Notes under the pieces: generated by a model
What the model was told of the DNA's origin: nothing
The model's database searches: none
The model's input: the letters and a program-made list of their open reading frames with translations, nothing else
Shown here: piece by piece, positions 32,961-38,618 of the stretch
Numbering within the stretch: the first letter of the stretch is position 1
How the letters are laid out: every line of letters begins with the position of its first letter
Source of the DNA: Gemmatimonadota bacterium
Lineage (GTDB): Bacteria > Gemmatimonadota > Gemmatimonadetes > Longimicrobiales > Gaopeijiaceae
Length of the DNA stretch: 38,618 nt
Direction: 5' to 3'
Assembly (NCBI GenBank): GCA_021295835.1
Contig: JAGWBP010000024.1
Location: 1 to 38,618 of the forward strand
Position numbers and translations under genes: made by a program

Positions 32961-33950
32961 ATGCAAGACTCTCCTGTTCGCGGCCCCCTACTACTCTTGG
33001 GGGGGCGAGCCAACCGTCCGCTGGCGGTGGAGGTCGCAGACCTCCTCGACACCTCGGCCGATGGGGCTAGCATCCGCAACTTCGCCGACGGCGAGATATT
33101 CGTCCGGATCGACCGCAACGCCCGCGGCCGCGATGTATTCATCATCCAGCCGACCGTCGCGCACGCCGACACGTTGATGGAGCTCCTCCTCCTCATCGAC
33201 GCGGCCCGCCGTGCCTCGGCCGCGCACGTAACGGCGGTGGTGCCGTACTTCGGATACGGACGCCAGGACCGCAAGGACCAGCCCCGGGTCTCGATCGCGG
33301 CCAAGCTGGTCGCCAACCTGGTGGTTGCGGCGGGCGCGGACCGGTTGGTGAGCATCGACTTCCACCAGCACCAGATACAGGGGTTCTTCGACATTCCGGT
33401 CGACCATCTGTACGCCGCGCCGGTCCTCAACGCCTACTTCCGCGAACAGGGCCTCGAGAACCTCGTCGTCGTGGCACCCGACGTCGGTGCCGCCAAGATG
33501 GCGCGGGGATTCGCGAACCGTCTGGGGGCCTCCTTCGCGATCATCGACAAACGGCGTCCCCGGGCGAACGTCTCGGAGGTCCTGACCGTAGTGGGGGATG
33601 TGGAGGGGCGCACCGGCCTCATCGTCGACGACATGGTCGACACCGGAGGCACCATAGCCCAGGCCGTCCACGCCCTGAAGGAACGGGGCGCCAGCTTGGT
33701 CTACGTAGCCGCCACCCACGCCATCCTCTCGGGCGAGGCAGTCGAGAGGCTCTCGGCATCTCCGCTCGACGAGCTCGTCGTCACCAACACGATTCACATT
33801 CCCGAGTCCAAGCGCTTCGACCGCATGAGAGTGCTCTCGGTCGCCGATCTGCTGGCTCGCGCGATCTCCTACATCCACGCCAACGCCTCGGTCAGCAAGC
33901 TCTTCGAGCACCGCAACCGCAGAAGCCGGTCGCGCGCGGCCTTGGTGTGA
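32961..33950 (+). CDS. prs: ribose-phosphate pyrophosphokinase (PRPP synthetase)
   Basis: A 329-residue enzyme making phosphoribosyl pyrophosphate from ribose 5-phosphate and ATP for nucleotide, histidine and tryptophan synthesis. Visible motifs are FADGE and the metal/ATP loop IDFHQHQIQGFFDIPVDHL. YFGYGRQDRKDQPRVSI (96-112) is the ATP-binding flexible segment, and IVDDMVDTGGT (221-231) is the PRPP-binding loop. Length is normal. AGGAG lies about eight bases before the ATG. It is followed by rplY and pth, a common bacterial order. Confidence 0.97.
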   Translation: MQDSPVRGPLLLLGGRANRPLAVEVADLLDTSADGASIRNFADGEIFVRIDRNARGRDVFIIQPTVAHADTLMELLLLIDAARRASAAHVTAVVPYFGYGRQDRKDQPRVSIAAKLVANLVVAAGADRLVSIDFHQHQIQGFFDIPVDHLYAAPVLNAYFREQGLENLVVVAPDVGAAKMARGFANRLGASFAIIDKRRPRANVSEVLTVVGDVEGRTGLIVDDMVDTGGTIAQAVHALKERGASLVYVAATHAILSGEAVERLSASPLDELVVTNTIHIPESKRFDRMRVLSVADLLARAISYIHANASVSKLFEHRNRRSRSRAALV

Positions 33951-33977
33951 CACCTATCCACGGACTGACTATTCAAG

Positions 33978-34280
33978 ATGCAAGCGAAACTGAAGGTCTC
34001 CACCCGTAGCGGGTCGGGGAAGGGAGTCGCCCGCAAGCTGCGTCGCGACGGTCGTCTACCCGGCATCGTCTATGGGGGAAGCGGGGGCAGCGACCTGATC
34101 TCGATGGGTGCTCGCGAGACGCACGTTCTCCTCCAGTCTGTCGGAGTCGACGACACCGTCTTCGAGCTGTCCTTCGACGACGAGCGCACCGAGTACGCCA
34201 GGGTGCAGGAGGTGCAGACGCACCCCTACGGCCCGGAGCTGCTGCACATCGACTTCATGCGCGTTGATCCCGGCACCTGA
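33978..34280 (+). CDS. rplY: ribosomal protein bL25, short single-domain form
   Basis: A 100-residue 5S rRNA-binding protein of the large ribosomal subunit. GSGKGVARKLRRDGRLPGIV (12-31) and the ending EVQTHPYGPELLHIDFMRVD are the bL25 N-terminal domain. Many related bacteria have a longer CTC-type protein with a second beta domain starting right after the HIDF-x-RV strand. Here a TGA follows PGT, so the protein corresponds to the E. coli-sized form. No in-frame remainder of the second domain is visible downstream. No clear ribosome-binding site precedes ATG 33978. Position between prs and pth supports the call. Confidence 0.9.
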   Translation: MQAKLKVSTRSGSGKGVARKLRRDGRLPGIVYGGSGGSDLISMGARETHVLLQSVGVDDTVFELSFDDERTEYARVQEVQTHPYGPELLHIDFMRVDPGT

Positions 34281-34376
34281 GCGGCTCTGCACTCAGATGC
34301 GAGCAACCTGCGGACAAAGCTCCCGCGGCAGGAGTGGCGCTGCGTCCCCTCTGGACCGCTTCGCTCGCCTGTCCAT

Positions 34377-34419
34377 ATTGTAATGTATGCTTTACAATAT
34401 GTAATCCATGATTTACAAT
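34377..34419. promoter_or_regulatory. two tandem TGTAAT-N6-TTTACA dyads upstream of pth
   Basis: Site 1 is TGTAAT-GTATGC-TTTACA (34379-34396), extended on both flanks to ATTGTAA-N8-TTACAAT. Site 2 is TGTAAT-CCATGA-TTTACA (34400-34417). The centres are 21 bp apart, exactly as upstream of carB. The element is strongly AT-rich in a GC-rich intergenic gap and ends 38 bases before the pth GTG. Confidence 0.7.
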
Positions 34420-34455
34420 GCCCGTACCCGTGGATTCGCTCTGCGTCGCTAGATC

Positions 34456-35058
34456 GTGACTGCACTCCCCGACCCGACTGCAACGCAACGCGGACCGAAA
34501 TTCGTCGTGGGGCTGGGAAATCCGGGCCCTCGCTACGACGGCACCCGCCACAATGTCGGCTGGTGGGTCCTTGACCGCGTCGCCTTCGACCACAACTTCG
34601 GCCCCTTCGAGCGCTCAGGTCCGCTCCTCGAGACCGTCGGAGCAGTTGGTGGCCGGACAATCGCGCTTGTGAAGCCAGGCACCTACATGAACCGGAGCGG
34701 ACTCGCCGTTGCGGCCCTCGACACTCCGGAGAGCTTCGAGGCGGCCCGCGACCTGCTAGTCGTAGCCGACGACGCGAATCTCGATGTAGGGCGGGTGCGC
34801 CTGCGGGCGCGCGGCGGTGCCGGGGGGCACAATGGACTCCGCTCGGTTGCCAGCGCACTCGGCACATCCGAGTACGCCCGCCTGCGGGTCGGGGTGGGGA
34901 CGGTGCCTCCGGGGGCTGACCTCTCCGAGTGGGTCCTATCGGCGATGACCGCCGAGGACGAGGAGGTGATAGTCAATCTCGTGCCGACGTTGGCCGACGC
35001 GGTGGTAGCGTGGGCCGAGGAGGGTGTGGAGTCGGCAATGAATCGCTTCAATCGATGA
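34456..35058 (+). CDS. pth: peptidyl-tRNA hydrolase
   Basis: A 200-residue enzyme that recycles peptidyl-tRNA released from stalled ribosomes. KFVVGLGNPGPRYDGTRHNV (15-34) contains the catalytic His32. KPGTYMNRSGLAV, then VVADDANLDVGRVRLRARGG and GGHNGLRSVASALGTSEYARLR are the remaining family blocks. The C-terminal lid helix is present, so the gene is full length. GTG 34456 is the plausible start, giving a short variable N-terminus. There is no ribosome-binding site upstream. The tandem dyads at 34377-34419 suggest it has its own regulated promoter, separate from prs-rplY. Confidence 0.95.
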   Translation: MTALPDPTATQRGPKFVVGLGNPGPRYDGTRHNVGWWVLDRVAFDHNFGPFERSGPLLETVGAVGGRTIALVKPGTYMNRSGLAVAALDTPESFEAARDLLVVADDANLDVGRVRLRARGGAGGHNGLRSVASALGTSEYARLRVGVGTVPPGADLSEWVLSAMTAEDEEVIVNLVPTLADAVVAWAEEGVESAMNRFNR

Positions 35059-35116
35059 TTGCTATCTGTTGTTATTTCATGACTTGCGAACATTCAATCA
35101 ATAAGGTGCACGAGAC

Positions 35117-37177
35117 GTGATCGAGCTACTTGAGCTGACCTCCTGGTCGTGGGCGGTGGGAGTTGTGGGGCTGCTGGCGGCGCTCTTCATCTACCGCTAT
35201 CTGATCCGCCAGCCGCAGGGAACGGCCGCAATGGTGGATCTGGCGGAGCAGATTCACGATGGCGCGATGGCCTTTCTGCGACGCGAGTATACCGTGCTGG
35301 GTCTCTTCGTGGCCGTCGTCGCCGTCCTTCTCCTGATGGCGATCGGGCGGGATACTGCGCTCGCCTACGTGGCCGGAGCGGCGTCGAGCGTCCTGGCGGG
35401 CTTCTTCGGTATGAAGGCCGCTACCCGCGCCAATGTGCGCACCTCGGCTGCGGCAAACACGGAGGGGCAGGGGAAGGCGCTCCGCGTTGCCTTCTTCGGG
35501 GGCGCAGTGATGGGGCTCTCGGTCGCCGCGCTGGGGCTCCTCGGCATCGGGCTCCTCTACCGGTTCTTCGCGGCGGACGCGATCCCGGGGACCGGCGAGC
35601 TCCCGGACTTCGCCGCCGTCATCTCCGGCTTCGCGATGGGTGCCTCCTCGATTGCGTTCTTCGCCCGCGTGGGCGGCGGGATCTTCACCAAGGCGGCCGA
35701 CGTCGGCGCCGACCTGGTGGGCAAGGTCGAGGCGGGCATCCCGGAGGACGATCCGCGCAACCCCGCCACCATCGCCGACAATGTGGGAGACAACGTGGGC
35801 GACGTCGCCGGGATGGGCGCCGACATCTTCGAGTCGTACGTGGGGTCGATCGTGGCGACGATCGCGATCGGTGCCACAGCGACGGCGCTCGCCGGAAGCG
35901 CCACCGAGGCCGTTGCGCTCCCGATTGTAACCGTGCTTGTCGGCCTCATCTGCTCGCTCGTCGGGATCGGCGCCATGAAGTTCCTGGAGCGCATCGAGCC
36001 CGGGGCCGCGCTGCGCAACGTCACCCTGATCGCGGCGGGGCTCTTCCTCGTGGCCATGTTCTTTGTGGTGCGCGCCCTCGACATGCAGATCGTGGACCCG
36101 GTCACCGGGAGTGCGCGCTCGCCGCTGGGCCCATTCTGGGCGATCCTGGCCGGTACGATCGTCGGCGTCGCGATCGGCATGGTGACCGAGTACTACACCG
36201 GCGCCCGCCCGGTGCGGAAGATCGCCCGCTCGTCGGAGACCGGATCGGCGACGAACATCATCACGGGCCTCGCGGTGGGGATGGAGTCCACAGCCTTGCC
36301 GCTCCTCCTGATCTGCGGTGCCATCCTGGTCTCGTTTCTGACGTGCGGACTCTACGGGATCGGGATCGCTGCGGTCGGGATGCTTGCGACGGTCGGTGCC
36401 ACCATGTCGGTTGACGCCTACGGTCCGGTGGCCGACAACGCGGGCGGGATCACCGAGATGGCTGGGCTCGGCCCTGAGACGCGCGAGGTAACCGACTCGC
36501 TGGACGCGATCGGCAACACCACGGCAGCGATCGGGAAGGGCTTCGCGATCGGCTCGGCGGCGCTCACCGCGCTAGCCCTCTTCTCGGCGTACTCGGCTAG
36601 CGTGGGTCTCGACACCGAGGGGATCAACATCGCCGACCCGCTTGTCGTCGTGGGTCTCTTCATCGGTGGCATGCTCCCCTTCCTGGTCGCCTCCTTCACG
36701 ATGACGGCCGTAGGTCGGGCTGCGGCCGGGATGGTCGAGGAGGTGCGGCGCCAGTTCCGCGAGATCCCGGGGCTGATGGAGGGGAGGGCGAAGCCCGATT
36801 CGGCCCGCTGCATCGACATCTCGACCCGGGCGGCGCTCCGCGAAATGCTCCTGCCAGGGATCACGGCAATCCTAGCGCCCGTGCTGGTGGGGCAGCTCCT
36901 CGGTGTGCAGGCGCTCGGCGGGCTCCTGGCCGGCGCCACCGTCACTGGCGTCCTGATGGCGCTCTTCATGGCCAATGCCGGGGGCGCGTGGGACAATGCG
37001 AAGAAGTACATCGAGGGCGGCGCGCTTGGCGGGAAGGGCTCGGAGCCGCACAAGGCAGCCGTGGTGGGGGACACTGTGGGAGACCCCTTCAAGGACACCT
37101 CGGGCCCCTCGCTCAACATACTCATCAAGCTCATGAGCGTGGTGTCGCTCGTGCTCGCACCCTGGTTCGTGCGATGA
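35117..37177 (+). CDS. hppA: membrane-bound ion-pumping pyrophosphatase
   Basis: A 686-residue, about 16-span integral pump that couples pyrophosphate hydrolysis to H+ or Na+ export. The catalytic loop is DVGADLVGKVEAGIPEDDPR, continuing to DNVGDNVGDVAGMGADIF (about 195-238). The second metal site is GGAWDNAKKYIEGG, and the end is GDTVGDPFKDTSGPSLNILI. GNTTAAIGKG (467-475 region) has alanine where K+-independent enzymes have lysine, which indicates K+ dependence. The gate glutamate lies at DIFES (Glu239), the position seen in sodium-pumping relatives, so Na+ transport is possible. GTG 35117 follows AAGGTG. The stop overlaps the next ATG. Confidence 0.96.
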   Translation: MIELLELTSWSWAVGVVGLLAALFIYRYLIRQPQGTAAMVDLAEQIHDGAMAFLRREYTVLGLFVAVVAVLLLMAIGRDTALAYVAGAASSVLAGFFGMKAATRANVRTSAAANTEGQGKALRVAFFGGAVMGLSVAALGLLGIGLLYRFFAADAIPGTGELPDFAAVISGFAMGASSIAFFARVGGGIFTKAADVGADLVGKVEAGIPEDDPRNPATIADNVGDNVGDVAGMGADIFESYVGSIVATIAIGATATALAGSATEAVALPIVTVLVGLICSLVGIGAMKFLERIEPGAALRNVTLIAAGLFLVAMFFVVRALDMQIVDPVTGSARSPLGPFWAILAGTIVGVAIGMVTEYYTGARPVRKIARSSETGSATNIITGLAVGMESTALPLLLICGAILVSFLTCGLYGIGIAAVGMLATVGATMSVDAYGPVADNAGGITEMAGLGPETREVTDSLDAIGNTTAAIGKGFAIGSAALTALALFSAYSASVGLDTEGINIADPLVVVGLFIGGMLPFLVASFTMTAVGRAAAGMVEEVRRQFREIPGLMEGRAKPDSARCIDISTRAALREMLLPGITAILAPVLVGQLLGVQALGGLLAGATVTGVLMALFMANAGGAWDNAKKYIEGGALGGKGSEPHKAAVVGDTVGDPFKDTSGPSLNILIKLMSVVSLVLAPWFVR

Positions 37178-38403
37178 GAGGGGCCTCCTTCGACGGCGCG
37201 ATCGAGTTTGCCCGGGATCTGATCCGCATCCCCTCGCTGTCGGGCGAGGAGGGAGATCTCGCCAGGCGCGTGGTGGCCGAGATGAAGGCGCTCGGCTACG
37301 ACGATGTGCGCACCGACGAGCTGGGAAGCGTGATCGGCGTGGTAAGGGGGAGCGGGGGGGGCGGCACGGTCATGTTGAGCGCCCACCTGGACATGGTGGC
37401 GGCAGGTGACCCGGACGGGTGGGAGTATCCGCCCTTCGACGGGGTGATCGCCGGGGGGTGTCTGCATGGCCGGGGAGCGATGGACATCAAGGGTCCCCTG
37501 GCGCTGCAGGTGCATGCGGCGGCGGCGCTGAAGGGCACGGTGGGGGGCGACATCATCGTGGCGCATCCCGTGTACGAGGAGCGGGGGGGGTGGGGGATGG
37601 ACCATCTGGTGCGACCGGAAGGCGGGCTCCGCCCCGACGTGGTGATCATCGGCGAATCCACGCACGGGGACATCGCCATCGGCCACCGCGGCCGGACCGA
37701 GGTCGAGATCGTGGCGCACGGGCTCGCCGGTCACGCTTCGGCGCCCGACCGCGCGAGGAACGCCCTGGATCTGCTCCCCGCCATCCTGGCCGGCGTCCGC
37801 GACCTAGCCGCCCGGCCGAAGAGCGACGCCGTGCTGGGGCCCTCATCGGTCGTGGCGACCGCGATCGACGCCGTCCCGGCGAGCCTGAATGTGATCCCCG
37901 ACCGGGTCGCCGTCACGCTCGACTGGCGCACCCTGCCCGAGGACACCGAGGAATCCCTCGTGGCTCGCGTGCGCCAGTCGCTTCAGCCCCACATAGAGAG
38001 GGCCGAAGAGACCACATGGCCCGGCGCCTCGGAGTCCGTCGAGTTCCGCATCGCCGTCGCCACACAGATGAGCTACACCGGGGTCGAGGTGGCACGGCGC
38101 CTCTTCAGCCCCGGTTTCCTAATGGACCCGGCAGACCCCGTCGTCACGGCGGCGGCCCGTGCTGTCGGCAAACGAGGCAGCGGCACCCCGGCCCGGGTGC
38201 GCCCCTGGGCCTTCGCGACCGACGGCGGCTTTACCTGCGGCGTTCGCGGCATCCCCACGATCGGCTTCGCGCCGGGCGAGGAACGCCATGCCCACACCAA
38301 CACCGAACGCCTCGACCTGGAGGAGGCGCGCTGGGGCTACGGACGATACCTGGAGCTGGTCCCGGCTGTGCAGGGGGCGGTCAGGGCAGGGCTCGTGCGC
38401 TGA
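37174..38403 (+). CDS. M20 family peptidase/deacylase
   Basis: A 409-residue dinuclear zinc hydrolase of the ArgE/DapE/CPG2 family. SAHLDMV (His71, Asp73), GRGAMDIKG (Asp104), YEERGGWG (Glu136) and IGEST (Glu161 region) are the metal and catalytic residues. GHRGRTEVEIVAHGLAGHAS opens the dimerisation domain, and EERHAHTNTERLD near the C-terminus gives the last His ligand. It is closest in style to the YgeY/acetylornithine-deacetylase-like group. The substrate (N-acyl amino acid or dipeptide) is undetermined. ATGA overlap with hppA implies co-translation. No signal peptide, so it is cytoplasmic. Confidence 0.92.
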   Translation: MRGASFDGAIEFARDLIRIPSLSGEEGDLARRVVAEMKALGYDDVRTDELGSVIGVVRGSGGGGTVMLSAHLDMVAAGDPDGWEYPPFDGVIAGGCLHGRGAMDIKGPLALQVHAAAALKGTVGGDIIVAHPVYEERGGWGMDHLVRPEGGLRPDVVIIGESTHGDIAIGHRGRTEVEIVAHGLAGHASAPDRARNALDLLPAILAGVRDLAARPKSDAVLGPSSVVATAIDAVPASLNVIPDRVAVTLDWRTLPEDTEESLVARVRQSLQPHIERAEETTWPGASESVEFRIAVATQMSYTGVEVARRLFSPGFLMDPADPVVTAAARAVGKRGSGTPARVRPWAFATDGGFTCGVRGIPTIGFAPGEERHAHTNTERLDLEEARWGYGRYLELVPAVQGAVRAGLVR

Positions 38404-38414
38404 CGGTCAGCGTT

Positions 38415-38486
38415 GTATGGGGCAGTCAGCGTGTATGGGGCATATGGGCGAAGCAACCCATACCTCCCATACTACCAGGTATGGGG
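38415..38486. promoter_or_regulatory. array of GTATGGG heptamers, probable operator
   Basis: GTATGGGG occurs at 38415-38422, 38433-38440 and 38479-38486. CCCATAC, its reverse complement, occurs at 38457-38463 and 38466-38472. A variant ATATGGG lies at 38442-38448. The last pair, CCCATAC-N6-GTATGGG (38466-38485), is a perfect dyad. GATAAT (38500-38505) just beyond is a good -10 candidate. The cluster immediately precedes a Phd/YefM-like frame, as expected for an autoregulated antitoxin operator. Confidence 0.65.
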
Positions 38487-38496
38487 CGAGTGGCCG

Positions 38497-38618
38497 TACG
38501 ATAATTTCCGTGAGAAGACGGGCGAGCACCTGGCCCGCTTGGCCGAGGGCCGCATCGAGACGATCACGCAGAACGGCGAAGCGGCCATGGTCGTGATGAG
38601 TCCCGGGCGCTACGACTT
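38497..38618 (+). CDS. Phd/YefM-type antitoxin, partial (window edge)
   Basis: The frame reads YDNFREKTGEHLARLAEG and then IETITQNGEAAMVVMSPGRY up to the window end. This is the N-terminal DNA-binding domain of Phd/YefM antitoxins (pattern F-R-x-x-x-x-E-x-L-x-x-L-x-x-x-x-x-x-V-I-T-Q-N-G-x-A-x-x-V-L-x-x-x-x-Y-D). The start is unclear. The frame is open upstream to a GTG at 38431, but that would translate through the heptamer array, and no ATG/GTG/TTG lies at the expected position just before YDNF. The N-terminus may have been altered, or a non-standard start is used. A toxin gene would be expected beyond the window. Confidence 0.65.

Noticed and set aside
33978..34280. rplY as a truncated pseudogene of a CTC-type bL25
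   Set aside because: The first domain is intact and corresponds to the complete E. coli-sized protein. No leftover second-domain sequence is visible downstream.
38401..38486. CRISPR-like array at the GTATGGG repeats
   Set aside because: Units are only 7-8 bases, in both orientations, with irregular spacing. This is an operator-type cluster, not a CRISPR.
1..38618. tRNA, rRNA or known riboswitch genes
   Set aside because: I looked through the intergenic gaps on both strands and saw no cloverleaf with conserved T-loop and no recognisable riboswitch core. A covariance-model search would be decisive.

Overview
The window is high-GC bacterial DNA with dense, mostly co-directional genes, several GTG/TTG starts, and many short 4-bp stop/start overlaps. 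The gene content fits a Gram-negative phylum: TolC and MacB-type export, a TonB-receptor relic, CcmH, Tat/Sec-exported lipoproteins, a DUF5117/DUF4953-type metalloprotease and a membrane pyrophosphatase. I suspect Gemmatimonadota or a close relative. That is an inference from style and content, since no rRNA or marker phylogeny is available here.

Left part (1-12.5 kb) is accessory in character. It holds the N-terminus of a Fic protein (minus strand, cut by the window edge), a GH109-type Gfo/Idh/MocA protein, relics of a HigA antitoxin and of an SDR dehydrogenase, a tail-to-tail Type II restriction-modification pair, a secreted zinc metalloprotease, a secreted unknown protein, a Vsr mismatch endonuclease, an NSS-family symporter, an unknown protein and endonuclease III (nth). 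A 49-codon fragment directly before nth is a diverged copy of part of an HD-domain gene found 5.3 kb further on.

Middle part (12.5-18.2 kb) looks like a decayed island. It contains a TonB-receptor C-terminus, a TGATATCA dyad, a relaxase fragment, an M15-like cysteine-rich lipoprotein with a secreted alpha-helical partner, and a frameshifted IS1380-like transposase. These are followed by an intact HD-YkvA(DUF1232) fusion, a solitary HigA-like antitoxin and a 37-residue MetS-like transporter subunit.

Right part (18.2-38.4 kb) is mostly housekeeping: carB, then a histone-deacetylase-like amidohydrolase, CcmH, an M24 peptidase, priA, an HNH endonuclease and an unknown protein. Next comes a TolC / ABC ATPase / membrane-fusion protein / ABC permease export operon, then prs-rplY-pth, then hppA with an M20 peptidase. 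The window ends in an array of GTATGGG heptamers next to the start of a Phd/YefM-like antitoxin frame.

The most unusual signals are regulatory. First, carB and pth each carry two tandem TGTAAW-N6-TWTACA dyads with identical 21-bp spacing, and neither gene has a clear ribosome-binding site. Second, nested inverted repeats fill the gap before prs. Third, there is the heptamer array at the right end. The HD-YkvA fusion with its orphan fragment is the most unusual protein-level observation.
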